A stretch of 64,000 bases of DNA from DALYDD01 sp031973395. Its GTDB lineage: Bacteria; Patescibacteriota; Minisyncoccia; Phycocordibacterales; CAIZLB01. Shown in pieces: positions 1-8,099 of this stretch (positions are counted from its first letter, which is position 1; every line of letters begins with the position of its first letter). The stretch is taken from NCBI GenBank assembly GCA_031973395.1, contig DALYDD010000001.1, positions 19,918 to 83,917 on the forward strand. The letters run 5' to 3'. The translations under genes and the position numbers were made by a program. The notes below the pieces were generated by a model. The model did no database searches, was not told the DNA's origin, and saw nothing but the letters and a program-made list of their open reading frames with translations.

Positions 1-1431
1 TTTTACTACATCCATTCGACGATCTGTTTCTACAATGACATTGGCCGTGAGACCAGATTTGATTCGCTCATCTTGGCTTATAAATTGCAAACGAGTTCGA
101 TATGTCACAACACCATCTTTGATCGTTTCAGATAAATCTACCAAACTCACAGCCGCATCGAATATAACAGCATCGCCCAAAGCATCTAGGGTCACTTTAG
201 CATTTTGCCCTACCCTCAATTTCGGAACATCATTTTCAGAAACATATGTTTCGATTTCAAATGCAGCATCGCTCATGAGAGTAATGACAGGTGTCGCCGC
301 ACTTACCGATTCACCGGTCTTATACTCAACCCTTGTCACAATTCCATCAAAAGGTGCGACAATAATTGTTTTACTCAGTGATGCGGAAGCGCTTGAGATA
401 CCCGCCGCAGCGCTTTGTGCCTGTGCACGCTGAGCAGCAATTTCTTCTGCTGTGCTTCCAGATTGTTTTAATGTCAGTTGCTCTTTTGCACGGACCAAGC
501 TGGATTGATTATTTTTCAAAGTATTTACCGCAGTATTCAATGCCTGAACCGCACTGTTTACACTCGTTCTTGCTGCAATGATGCCGGTTCGGTAAGTAGC
601 CATGCTCGGATCATTGTTTAGGTTCTCACCCATTGAAGTCATGGCAACATTCAAATCATTGAGGAAAGTCTGAGTTGCAGTTACATATTTCTTTGCCTCT
701 GCAATTTTCGAATCGTCGATAGTCGCCGGCGTAAGTGTAGTTACCAATTTTTGCCAAACAGGAAATTGTTCTGTGAGACGGAGGCGCTGCGATTCAACCG
801 AATCTTGCAATCGCGGATTTTGATCGACAAAGAATCTCAACTCCGGATTAACACTTTGTGGTGAATTGAAAACTTGGTCCGCTTGATTTTTTACCGCGTC
901 TTCAGATAGTGCATACGAATCTTTTGTCTCTTCAATCACCGCCAAAATCGCTTGATCTACATTTTGTTGCGCGAGCTGTACATCAGATTGCGCAATGGCA
1001 ATTTCTTGGGGACGTGCACCACGCTGGAGCTCAGCTAATCGCGCCTGCTCACTCTGATAGCTTGCCTGACTTTTAACCACACTCGCCTGATAGTCAGCAT
1101 TTGAAAGTCTCGCCAATGATTTACCTTTCTTTACTCTATCCCCCACCTTTACCTCTACCGAGGCCAATCGGCCAGATGTCTCAAATCCCATATCCACTTT
1201 TTGGGCTGGAGTCACTTTTCCAGTCACAGAAACTTCTTGGACGAATTCTCCTTTCTCTACAATCTTCAATTCATATGTATCAGCAGATGCACCGCCGCCC
1301 ATACTCATCAAAAGCGCGACGATGATCACAATCGCGGAAACCCAAATACGCTTTTTCTTTTTATTTGTCCAGATATACGTAAAAAGGCTTTTTATTTTGT
1401 CGAAGAAGTTTTTGATTTTATTTTTGATCAT
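1..1431 (-). CDS. HlyD/AcrA-type periplasmic adaptor of an efflux system (3' end outside window)
   Basis: The minus-strand frame is open from an ATG at 1431 to the window edge (477 codons, no stop), so the gene is partial. It begins with a Lys-rich cytoplasmic stretch (MIKNKIKNFF), then one membrane anchor around residues 28-45 (IWVSAIVIIVALLMSMGG). A barrel-sandwich strand pair follows (VTGKVTPAQKVDMGFETSGR, then VEVKVGDRVKKGKSLARL), then a long alpha-helical hairpin rich in Gln, Ala and Glu (about residues 115-330), and the second half of the lipoyl-like domain (TIIVAPFDGIVTRVEYKTGE). This is the layout of RND/MacA-type membrane fusion proteins, which link an inner-membrane pump to the cell envelope. 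The pump is presumably encoded beyond the window start. The helical hairpin is long for the family. Regulation by the adjacent MarR gene is likely. Confidence 0.88.
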   Translation of the reverse strand, partial: MIKNKIKNFFDKIKSLFTYIWTNKKKKRIWVSAIVIIVALLMSMGGGASADTYELKIVEKGEFVQEVSVTGKVTPAQKVDMGFETSGRLASVEVKVGDRVKKGKSLARLSNADYQASVVKSQASYQSEQARLAELQRGARPQEIAIAQSDVQLAQQNVDQAILAVIEETKDSYALSEDAVKNQADQVFNSPQSVNPELRFFVDQNPRLQDSVESQRLRLTEQFPVWQKLVTTLTPATIDDSKIAEAKKYVTATQTFLNDLNVAMTSMGENLNNDPSMATYRTGIIAARTSVNSAVQALNTAVNTLKNNQSSLVRAKEQLTLKQSGSTAEEIAAQRAQAQSAAAGISSASASLSKTIIVAPFDGIVTRVEYKTGESVSAATPVITLMSDAAFEIETYVSENDVPKLRVGQNAKVTLDALGDAVIFDAAVSLVDLSETIKDGVVTYRTRLQFISQDERIKSGLTANVIVETDRRMDVVK

Positions 1432-1456
1432 GGGTTTAGGTTTATGAACTTATGGA

Positions 1457-1948
1457 TTATTTTGTATGGTTGATATCGGTGCTGTGATAATGATCTGTAT
1501 TTGTAGAAAGAGATTTTAAAACTTTTTTTAGATGATTCGATAATTGAAGTCGTTTTGGATTTGGTATAGGTTTGAAAATTCTAGCCAACTCTTTGTCGAG
1601 AACGCCCAAGGTCTTGGCCACCATCTTTTTTCCTTTTGGCGTTACCTTGAGCATGACCCGCCGCTTCTCATTTGGATCAGATGTCCTTTGTATAAGTTTA
1701 TCACGCTCTAGAAGTCCTGCCTGCCTACTAATCGCAGCCTCCGAGACCCCCCATAGCTGAGCAATCGCAGTCTGCGAGCATTCATAACTTTTCTTGCAGT
1801 CATGTGCCCGTTCGATTGAAACAAGAATCTTGAATTGGGATAGACCGTATCCCGTATTTTCTTTTATAAAAGAATCCATGTGCCGATCCAATACCATAGC
1901 CGCACAGAGCAGAGGTTCGACAAATTGAATCTTTGGCTTGCGAAGCAT
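1457..1948 (-). CDS. MarR-family transcriptional regulator
   Basis: A 163-aa winged-helix protein. The DNA-binding core covers about residues 30-120: GYGLSQFKILVSIE, then the recognition helix TAIAQLWGVSEAAISRQAGL, then the wing RTSDPNEKRRVMLKVTPKGK. This is the typical MarR order, including the wing motif DxRxxxxxLT in a variant form. Length is normal for the family. It lies 25 bp upstream of, and in the same direction as, the efflux adaptor. MarR proteins usually repress their own operon and release DNA when they bind a small molecule, so this one probably controls the efflux operon. A palindrome that abuts its start codon (1949-1970) is the likely operator. Confidence 0.9.
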   Translation of the reverse strand: MLRKPKIQFVEPLLCAAMVLDRHMDSFIKENTGYGLSQFKILVSIERAHDCKKSYECSQTAIAQLWGVSEAAISRQAGLLERDKLIQRTSDPNEKRRVMLKVTPKGKKMVAKTLGVLDKELARIFKPIPNPKRLQLSNHLKKVLKSLSTNTDHYHSTDINHTK

Positions 1949-1970
1949 AATGCTTAATATGTTAAGTATT
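1949..1970. promoter_or_regulatory. Putative MarR operator
   Basis: The 22 bp immediately before the marR start codon form an imperfect palindrome: AATgCTTAA, then TATG, then TTAAGtATT. The arms match at 8 of 9 positions. Size and symmetry fit a MarR dimer site. Its position at the start codon would block transcription or initiation of the marR-efflux operon. The sequence is direct; the function is inferred. Confidence 0.6.
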
Positions 1971-2034
1971 TATGGGGAAAAAGTCAATGACAGGAAGGTG
2001 ATTTTATGGCTTGAATATTGAGTTTTGGCCGCTC

Positions 2035-2062
2035 TTGACATCCTCACAAAGAGTACTACAAT
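2035..2062 (+). promoter_or_regulatory. Sigma70-like promoter of GC-rich cassette A
   Basis: TTGACA at 2035-2040 and TACAAT at 2057-2062, with a 16-bp spacer. The block AGAGTACTACAATTTTA is repeated almost exactly at 2654-2670 before the next gene, so the two neighbouring cassettes share one promoter design. Confidence 0.75.
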
Positions 2063-2092
2063 TTTAACCATGTTCACCTGAAAATGACGACC

Positions 2093-2121
2093 TCGAGGGA
2101 GACATTCGAAGGACGGGAACA
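2093..2121 (+). ncRNA. Conserved 5' leader block, copy A
   Basis: TCGAGGG at 2093-2099 and AGGACGGGAACA at 2110-2121 recur with exactly the same 17-nt offset in the leader of the next gene (2698-2726), while the bases between them differ. This suggests a conserved untranslated element, perhaps a regulator-binding or RNA-structure site. No known riboswitch was recognised. Confidence 0.4.
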
Positions 2122-2170
2122 TCGTAGAAAGAACAAAAACAAAACACCAATAGAGAAAGAAACCGCCGCC

Positions 2171-2467
2171 ATGAAAGTAACACCACTCGTTGCCCTCACC
2201 ATCGCAACACTTACCGCCGACGCACTCGCCAAACAGACCAGGGTCTCAGAACGGTTTGCCGTTCCTGAGTTCACCAGCCTCATGAGAGACGCCAACCTCC
2301 CGACCCTGTTCATGCGGGAAGCCAGGATCTGCTACTTCGTCACCATCGAAGGCAAAGTCATGTGTGCGACCAAAGCCGACGGCCAGTGGGCCTGGAAAGT
2401 TGAGGAAGTCTCACCGACCACCAGGATAGCGAAAGCTGCAGGGGCCTACATCGCCGCCCATCCGTAG
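2171..2467 (+). CDS. Small exported hypothetical protein (GC-rich cassette A)
   Basis: A 98-aa protein of unknown function. The ATG at 2171 is chosen because it directly starts a signal-peptide-like N-terminus (MKVTPLVALTIATLTADALA) about 110 nt after the promoter; an upstream in-frame ATG would begin inside the leader. The mature part is short and contains two cysteines (ICYF and VMCATKA), which might form a disulfide. Codon use is visibly GC-richer than in typA or the efflux gene. There is no clear Shine-Dalgarno: the ATG follows CCGCCGCC, as it does in cassette B (CACCGCC). The gene is flanked by its own promoter and 3' hairpin. No homologous family recognised. Confidence 0.65.
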   Translation: MKVTPLVALTIATLTADALAKQTRVSERFAVPEFTSLMRDANLPTLFMREARICYFVTIEGKVMCATKADGQWAWKVEEVSPTTRIAKAAGAYIAAHP

Positions 2468-2491
2468 CTCGAGACGACGCCCAAAAAAACA

Positions 2492-2552
2492 CGGTCTGAA
2501 GACCGAGAAGTTTGCCGTTAACGCCCGACTCAGGTTCTAATCCTGGTCGGGC
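2492..2552 (+). terminator. 3' hairpins of cassette A
   Basis: Two hairpins lie in series: CGGTC TGAA GACCG at 2492-2505, then a strong stem pairing GCCCGACTCAGG with CCTGGTCGGGC at 2523-2552. There is no T-tract, so this is not a classical intrinsic terminator. The block from GAGAAGTT to GGGCATTGCCATC is shared with cassette B (3436-3487), including compensatory changes in the stem. Confidence 0.55.
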
Positions 2553-2637
2553 ATTGCCATCTCTGGACCTTTTTAAATAGTCGCATTTGCGTCGAAATAG
2601 AGTTTATTTTCATATTATCTTGCAAAAAACGCATCTC

Positions 2638-2665
2638 TTGACATTCCACAAAAGAGTACTACAAT
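2638..2665 (+). promoter_or_regulatory. Sigma70-like promoter of GC-rich cassette B
   Basis: TTGACA at 2638-2643, a 16-bp spacer, and TACAAT at 2660-2665. It is near-identical to the promoter of cassette A, including the spacer bases AAGAGTAC. Confidence 0.75.
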
Positions 2666-2697
2666 TTTAGATGTTCAACCTTAATACGCAGGCCATT

Positions 2698-2726
2698 TCG
2701 AGGGGTGCGCATAGAGGACGGGAACA
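2698..2726 (+). ncRNA. Conserved 5' leader block, copy B
   Basis: TCGAGGG at 2698-2704 and AGGACGGGAACA at 2715-2726, the same pair with the same spacing as in cassette A. The untranslated leader is about 130 nt, long for a genome where many genes appear nearly leaderless. The stretch 2467-2804 holds only the end of cassette A, this promoter and this leader. Confidence 0.4.
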
Positions 2727-2803
2727 ACTAAGCTCCATCCAACCTACATAGGGGTTTAGAAGAGTACCCAACAAAAAAAACACTGCATCACAGTACCACC
2801 GCC

Positions 2804-3415
2804 ATGAAAGCAAACCCGACACTAACCGCACTCACTACAGCAGGCCTTGTCTTGCTCACACCGGCACTACTCAGCACCGAAGCTCACTCCGCCGAGATCA
2901 CACTGGAAATTCCGGATGTCCTCGTTGTCGACGGCTTCTTCAACAAAGAAAACATGCCGGGGCCCGACCCCAGGTTAATTCCAATCAACATTGACCAGGT
3001 CACCAGATTCATATTTACCCAGAGAGACTCCATCGCCAAATACCTCGATGAGCTCCCTGAGCTCGATCGGGTAAGAGCCTCTGAGGAAGTAACCCGCAAG
3101 TTGCTTGCCGAACCGCAAGCACTCGACAGCCACGGTCTGGCCGATGCAGACCCTGCCGAGAACGTATTTGACGACGGCGAGAAAGGTATTCGTGTCATCA
3201 CGTGCCGCCCCTTGCTCGTCTATCTCATCACTGACGACGAAGGCGGTGTTGAGTGGTACGAACTCCTCAAAGACAAGTCAGGAGGGCTCGTTCTGCACAA
3301 AATTACCGACAGTCGCGCCTACGAGCACCCTCACGTGCTTACGATCGAGACTCATTCGGATTCGGAGGACGAAAGTCGCCCACAAGGAGAAGCTGAAGGG
3401 GAAATCGACTCCTGA
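2804..3415 (+). CDS. Exported acidic hypothetical protein (GC-rich cassette B)
   Basis: A 203-aa protein of unknown function. It has an N-terminal signal peptide (residues 1-30, hydrophobic core LTTAGLVLLTPALL, likely cleavage after AHSA). The remainder is acidic and probably lies outside the membrane. The C-terminus is very rich in Asp, Glu and Ser (SDSEDESRPQGEAEGEIDS). A single cysteine sits in ITCRPLLVYLITDDEGG; a similar Cys-Tyr stretch followed by a glycine (ICYFVTIEGKV) occurs in cassette A, so the two may be distant relatives. It has the same promoter, leader block and 3' hairpin as cassette A, and the same GC-rich codon use. No family recognised. Confidence 0.65.
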   Translation: MKANPTLTALTTAGLVLLTPALLSTEAHSAEITLEIPDVLVVDGFFNKENMPGPDPRLIPINIDQVTRFIFTQRDSIAKYLDELPELDRVRASEEVTRKLLAEPQALDSHGLADADPAENVFDDGEKGIRVITCRPLLVYLITDDEGGVEWYELLKDKSGGLVLHKITDSRAYEHPHVLTIETHSDSEDESRPQGEAEGEIDS

Positions 3416-3452
3416 GAATCGGCTCGCCAAGCCAAGAGAAGTTCGCCATAAC

Positions 3453-3479
3453 GCCCGACGAGGCTAATCCTCGCCGGGC
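3453..3479 (+). terminator. 3' hairpin of cassette B
   Basis: GCCCGACGAGG, CTAAT, CCTCGCCGGGC form a strong stem-loop followed by ATTGCCATC. Upstream GAGAAGTTCGCCATAAC matches GAGAAGTTTGCCGTTAAC of cassette A. The stem differs from copy A with pairing retained. There is no T-tract directly after it. Confidence 0.55.
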
Positions 3480-3623
3480 ATTGCCATCCCGAGATCTTCC
3501 CACCCCCGACAATTCCCTCTTTACCTTTTTCCAAACTTAACGTATAGTGCAAGTCATATATTACAGGCCTGACCGCCTTTTATTTTTTACTCAAAATTTA
3601 CACAAACTGAACCGTTTAATAAT

Positions 3624-5408
3624 ATGCAAATTCGAAATATCGCCATTATTGCCCATGTAGACCACGGCAAAACAACTATTGTAGACGCTATGATGCGTGC
3701 CTCTGGCGCCGTCAAAGAAGGTGCATCCAGCATGGACTCTAATGCCCTCGAACAAGAACGAGGTATTACTATTTATGCAAAGAACGCCTCTCTTACTTAC
3801 AAAGGCACAAAGATTAATATCATCGATACACCGGGCCACGCCGACTTCGGTTCAGAAGTAGAGCGCGTGCTCCGATCTATCGACTGCGTGATCTTGATTG
3901 TAGATGCCCAAGAAGGTCCAATGCCTCAGACTCGTTTCGTTCTCAAAAAATCTCTCGAGCTTGGCCTTCGACCGATTGTTGTTTTAAATAAATTAGATAA
4001 ACCAGCTGCTGATCCCCATCGAGTGCACGATGAAGTTCTCGAATTATTTATGGAACTTGGCGCTGATGACAAACAACTCGACTTCCCTACCGTGTATGCA
4101 GTTGGTCGTGAAGGAAAAGCCAAAATCAAACTCGAAGATGGATTTGTAAACCTCGATCCTCTTTTCGATATGATTATTTCTCATATTCCTGCCGCAGCCG
4201 CAGATGCAGCCGCTCCGCTCCAGGCACAACCATTCAACCTCGCATACGATAACTATCTCGGACGAATGGCTGTAGTTAGAATCTGGAATGGTACGATCAA
4301 GACGAATGCGAATGTTTTCGTAAAAAAAGCAGACGGTTCCATCAAGACTGGCCGCGTCACCAAGATTTTCGGTTTTGAAGGAATGGGCAAAAAAGATGTA
4401 GCCGAGGCTATGGCAGGTGACGTAGTCATGATCGCCGGTATTCCTGAAATTTATATTGGAGATACCGTCGCAGATGCTGAGACCACACCCGCATTGCCAA
4501 CAATCACTGTCGACGAACCAACGATTTCATTGGGCTTCCTCGTAAATGATTCCCCTTTTGCAGGTAAAGAAGGAAAATTTGTAACCAGCCGACAAATTCG
4601 TGACCGACTCGAAAAAGAGCTCGAGGTAAACGTGGGATTGCAGGTTGATTTCAATGAAGCAGATACATTCAAAGTATATGGACGTGGAGAATTACACGTT
4701 GCGGTATTGCTCGAACAAATGCGACGTGAAGGTTTCGAACTTCAGGTTTCTCAACCAGAAGTTATTATGAAGGATATTGACGGAAAGAAATGTGAACCAT
4801 TTGAAGAAGTGATCATCGATACACCTGATGAGTTTTCTGGAGTTATTATCGAAAAACTCGGAAAGCGCAAAGGAATCATGTCGAATATGATCCAGAAAAA
4901 CGGCGGTACACGATTGTCATTTGAGATTCCAACTCGTGGACTACTCGGTTACCGAAGTCAGTTCGTTGTTGATACGCGAGGTGAAGGAATCATGTCGAGC
5001 CGTTTCGTAGGATTTAAACCTTATGCTGGCACTATTGAGAAACGTGCAGTGGGCTCGATGATCTCCATGGAAGCGGGAAAAGCTTTACACTTTGCCCTTG
5101 GTGGTCTACAGGATCGAGGAATTCTGTATATCACTCCCGGTACCGAAGTATATGCAGGTATGGTGATTGGCAATACATCAAAAGGTGAAGAAATGGAAGT
5201 GAACCCTACAAAAGGAAAACAACTCACAAACATGCGAGCCTCTGGGACTGACGCAACAGTATATTTGAACCCTGCACAGGAAGTTACTATCGAGCGAGGA
5301 CTCGAAATCATGACCGATGATGAATATTTGGAAATCACCCCTTTGAGCTCTCGTCTACGAAAGAAGTATTTGACCAAGACCGATCGAGATAAGGCCAAGA
5401 AAAAGTAA
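3624..5408 (+). CDS. typA: Ribosome-associated GTPase BipA/TypA
   Basis: A 594-aa translational GTPase. G1 is AHVDHGKTT (residues 9-17), the switch region is LEQERGITI, G3 is DTPGHADF and G4 is NKLDKP. EF-G-like domains II, III and V and the BipA-specific C-terminus (GMVIGNTSKGEEMEVNPTKG, then TNMRASGTD) follow. Length is normal for the family. BipA binds the 70S ribosome and helps ribosome assembly and stress adaptation. The ATG at 3624 has no Shine-Dalgarno but starts the conserved MQIRNIAIIAHVDHGK. The gene is monocistronic with its own terminator. Confidence 0.97.
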   Translation: MQIRNIAIIAHVDHGKTTIVDAMMRASGAVKEGASSMDSNALEQERGITIYAKNASLTYKGTKINIIDTPGHADFGSEVERVLRSIDCVILIVDAQEGPMPQTRFVLKKSLELGLRPIVVLNKLDKPAADPHRVHDEVLELFMELGADDKQLDFPTVYAVGREGKAKIKLEDGFVNLDPLFDMIISHIPAAAADAAAPLQAQPFNLAYDNYLGRMAVVRIWNGTIKTNANVFVKKADGSIKTGRVTKIFGFEGMGKKDVAEAMAGDVVMIAGIPEIYIGDTVADAETTPALPTITVDEPTISLGFLVNDSPFAGKEGKFVTSRQIRDRLEKELEVNVGLQVDFNEADTFKVYGRGELHVAVLLEQMRREGFELQVSQPEVIMKDIDGKKCEPFEEVIIDTPDEFSGVIIEKLGKRKGIMSNMIQKNGGTRLSFEIPTRGLLGYRSQFVVDTRGEGIMSSRFVGFKPYAGTIEKRAVGSMISMEAGKALHFALGGLQDRGILYITPGTEVYAGMVIGNTSKGEEMEVNPTKGKQLTNMRASGTDATVYLNPAQEVTIERGLEIMTDDEYLEITPLSSRLRKKYLTKTDRDKAKKK

Positions 5409-5425
5409 GATCTCAGCAAATCACT

Positions 5426-5456
5426 AAAAACCTCCCTGAAGCCCAGGGAGGTTTTT
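5426..5456 (+). terminator. Intrinsic terminator of typA
   Basis: AAAAACCTCCCTG, AAGCC, CAGGGAGGTTTTT: a strong stem with flanking A and T runs, 18 bp after the typA stop. It could work in both directions. Confidence 0.85.
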
Positions 5457-5536
5457 AGTTATCCACAGCCCTCCTCGCATCCAGGAGGATTTCTTCATCT
5501 TTATTTCATCTACAATTGTGTATAAATAATGCCAAT

Positions 5537-6205
5537 ATGCGTATATTAATTATCGAGGACGACGAGCATTTGAGACTTTCACTGAAGAAGGGTCTCGAAT
5601 CTGAGATGTACACCGTGGACCATATGGCCGATGGAATTCACGGCTCCTATATTGCCCGCACCCACGAATACAATTTGATTATTCTTGATTATATTTTGCC
5701 AGGCAAAGATGGCTTAGCTATCGTAAAAGAAATTCGCGAGCAAGGCGTGGACTGCCCCATTATGATAATGTCCGTGCGCGGCGAAATTGACGACAAGGTG
5801 AATTTACTCGAATCCGGCGCCGATGACTATATTGTAAAACCTTTTACTTATCATGAATTCCGCGCACGAGTTCATGCCCTGACGCGTCGAAACTATAAAA
5901 TAGTCGAGGAAAAACTAATTCTCGATGATCTGACAATTGATATGAAGCGTACAGAAGTCGTCCGAAACGGCGAACGTGTATATTTAACCCGAAAAGAATT
6001 TCTTATTTTGCAGAGCCTAATGCGCAGACGCGGACAAGTTGTAACACGCGGTGAATTACTTGATGAGGTTTGGAATCGCGAAAGTGACCCTTTTTCAAAC
6101 ACTATCGAGGCCCATGTCAGAAATTTACGAAAGAAGGTCGAGAGCGGAAAGCGGATTATTCACACTGTTCCTGGACGCGGATATAAGTTAGACCAAGGGG
6201 CTTAA
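5537..6205 (+). CDS. OmpR/PhoB-family response regulator
   Basis: A 222-aa protein, taking the ATG at 5537 (MRILIIEDDEH). A longer in-frame start at 5516 overlaps the TATAAAT-like -10 and adds only MCINNAN. The receiver domain covers residues 1-118, with acidic pair D8/D9, phosphoacceptor D51 (LIILDYILPG) and the conserved Lys in IVKPF. The winged-helix output domain ends with GRGYKLDQGA and contains LTRKEFLILQSLMRRRGQVV, as in PhoB and OmpR. The likely partner kinase is the next gene, 417 bp downstream on the same strand. The start sits just after the -10, suggesting a nearly leaderless mRNA. Confidence 0.93.
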   Translation: MRILIIEDDEHLRLSLKKGLESEMYTVDHMADGIHGSYIARTHEYNLIILDYILPGKDGLAIVKEIREQGVDCPIMIMSVRGEIDDKVNLLESGADDYIVKPFTYHEFRARVHALTRRNYKIVEEKLILDDLTIDMKRTEVVRNGERVYLTRKEFLILQSLMRRRGQVVTRGELLDEVWNRESDPFSNTIEAHVRNLRKKVESGKRIIHTVPGRGYKLDQGA

Positions 6206-6381
6206 TTCCCCCAACTTGATCCAGTGTCAGCATCTTTTGTTTCTTCATAAAGATTTTATCTAAAATTGATGAGAATTTAATGTCCTGTCTGATATCGTGA
6301 TGATGTGCGATAAACGTATATAAATATATGCGAAATGCAAAATATCGGCACACGCTCAAACTTATTCACTAATAAATATAT

Positions 6382-6480
6382 ATGATCCAGAAAATTTTGA
6401 ACGGAACAATGAGTATCAAAGACTTGGTAACCATGAATCAGCGGAAAATCAATGAGGCTTTGGATTTGCCCTGGAAATAG
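6382..6480 (+). CDS. Possible 32-aa peptide between regulator and kinase
   Basis: An ATG-to-TAG frame encodes MIQKILNGTMSIKDLVTMNQ followed by RKINEALDLPWK. The ATG directly follows the A+T-rich AATAAATATAT, which resembles the nearly leaderless starts of neighbouring genes. The peptide is basic and could be a degraded gene tail or a real small protein. The rest of 6206-6621 shows no gene. Confidence 0.25.
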   Translation: MIQKILNGTMSIKDLVTMNQRKINEALDLPWK

Positions 6481-6621
6481 AAGAGGTTGATCCTGAAAAC
6501 AGGGACCTGAGCCCCAACACATTCGCCCGACGGTCGAATTTGTATTTAAGACGGCTTTTAGTAGAATGATCGGCAACAGCTGATTGTTTTACTATTTCAA
6601 TGGTCAAAAAACCAATACACC

Positions 6622-8022
6622 ATGCTTAAACTAGTCCTAAAGCATTTTGGTCCTCGCTCAACGAACCCAGACATCCATAGAAAGGAACTTGTTTTGAACT
6701 CTATTCTTGGGTTCTGTTTTTGTCTTATTCTAGTCTTTGAAATTCTTGCCACCAGAGATGATACAGGGAGCAGTCGCGTAAGTTGGCTATACCTCCTCCT
6801 CATCATCTCTCCGTTTTTCGCCTCTTATTACTTCTCGCGGATTGGCAAAGTCACACTCGCCTCGAGTATATTCATCGCAACATTCTCAGTTGGTATCTTA
6901 TATGCAATGGCTCTTTGGGGCATTACACTTCCCGCCACCCTCTTATCACTCGTATTAATGACGACACTAACTGGCATATTGGTGAGCAGCCGCGCGGGTT
7001 TTGTATATGCATTGGGGGCCGGGATTATTTTGGCTAGCTATGTATATCTATTTAATACTGGCGCAGTAGTACCAGATTTGAGTTGGAGCAAAGATCATTT
7101 AGTATTCCCGGACATCATCGAACTCACCACTTTTCTCCTTTTCATCTCTGGCCTTTCTTGGATTTCAAATCGTCAGATGGAATTATCACTTAAGCGTGCA
7201 AGAAATTCCGAGCATGAATTGAAACTCGAGCGGGACCAGCTCGAGGTCACGGTGGCCAATCGGACAAAAGCATTGGAGCAAGCACAGATCGAAAAGATTT
7301 CTGAACTTTATACTTTTATTGAATTTGGCAAATTATCCGCCGGCCTCATTCATGATCTTATGAGTCCGCTTAGTGCGGTATGCATAGAGTTGGAAACAAA
7401 TAATAATCCCAATGTCCGATCTTCGCTTAATGTCTCGGCCAATAACCTCGTAAGCTCCGGTAGAAAAATTCAAGATATGATCAAAGCAGCAAGACGCCAG
7501 ATTCAAATCAATTTAAAAGAAGAGTACTTCATTCCTCGAGATATTATCTTGGAAACAATCACTTTGCATAAACATCGTCTCCAAAAAGCGCAAATTATAC
7601 TGCATCACAAAATCACCGCCGGCAATACCGTACGCGGATATCCCTCCCTCTTTTCACATATTATTACTAACCTTTTGAGTAATGCCATCGATGCCTGCGA
7701 GGATGCCAGGGTGCAATTCCGTGACAAAGAATACAGGCCCCAGATTTCAATCGATGCACACATGAATGGAAATACATTAACTCTATCAATCAAAGATAAT
7801 GGCATTGGCATTTCTCCAGAGATCGCCTCAAATATTTTCAATCCATTTTTTACGACAAAAGACAATAAGGGCTGTGGCTATGGCTTGCCAGCCTCAAAAC
7901 ATATAGCAGAAAAATATTTCCAAGGAGATCTCAAACTTATAAAACATTATTCCGTTCCAAAAATTTACCATAAGACAAATCAGTTCCGTACTACTTTCGA
8001 GCTTATCGCTTCTTTCCATTAA
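6622..8022 (+). CDS. Membrane sensor histidine kinase
   Basis: A 466-aa protein. The N-terminal half carries about six hydrophobic segments (roughly residues 25-185, for example LVLNSILGFCFCLILVFEIL and WLYLLLIISPFFASYYF). A short coiled coil follows (SLKRARNSEHELKLERDQLE). The dimerisation domain has the phosphorylated His at residue 244 (SAGLIHDLMSPLSAV). The ATP-binding domain shows the N box (NLLSNAIDACEDA), G1 (IKDNGIGISPEI), an F box (IFNPFFTTKDN) and G2 (GCGYGLPASKHI). There is no extracellular sensor domain, so the membrane segments probably sense the signal. It lies downstream of an OmpR-type regulator, a likely cognate pair. Confidence 0.92.
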   Translation: MLKLVLKHFGPRSTNPDIHRKELVLNSILGFCFCLILVFEILATRDDTGSSRVSWLYLLLIISPFFASYYFSRIGKVTLASSIFIATFSVGILYAMALWGITLPATLLSLVLMTTLTGILVSSRAGFVYALGAGIILASYVYLFNTGAVVPDLSWSKDHLVFPDIIELTTFLLFISGLSWISNRQMELSLKRARNSEHELKLERDQLEVTVANRTKALEQAQIEKISELYTFIEFGKLSAGLIHDLMSPLSAVCIELETNNNPNVRSSLNVSANNLVSSGRKIQDMIKAARRQIQINLKEEYFIPRDIILETITLHKHRLQKAQIILHHKITAGNTVRGYPSLFSHIITNLLSNAIDACEDARVQFRDKEYRPQISIDAHMNGNTLTLSIKDNGIGISPEIASNIFNPFFTTKDNKGCGYGLPASKHIAEKYFQGDLKLIKHYSVPKIYHKTNQFRTTFELIASFH

Positions 8023-8083
8023 GACACTCAATGGGACGAGAAGGTCCGCTTTGTATAGAGCTGTAGAAAGCTGAGTAATATAT

Positions 8084-8089
8084 TATAAT
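8084..8089 (+). promoter_or_regulatory. -10 box directly before the start of the large membrane protein
   Basis: TATAAT at 8084-8089 lies 10 bp before the ATG at 8100, with no Shine-Dalgarno between. Transcription would begin only a few bases before the start codon, giving a nearly leaderless message. Confidence 0.55.
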
Positions 8090-8099
8090 ATGGGACTGT

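Noticed and set aside
35..433. Plus-strand ORF of 132 aa at the window start
   Set aside because: Antisense to the HlyD-like adaptor, whose frame shows clear anchor, lipoyl and hairpin regions; the plus-strand product has no recognisable domain.
2084..2170. Longer start for the cassette A protein at 2084
   Set aside because: The extension is highly basic, lies in the conserved leader block and would hide the signal peptide; the ATG at 2171 begins it properly.
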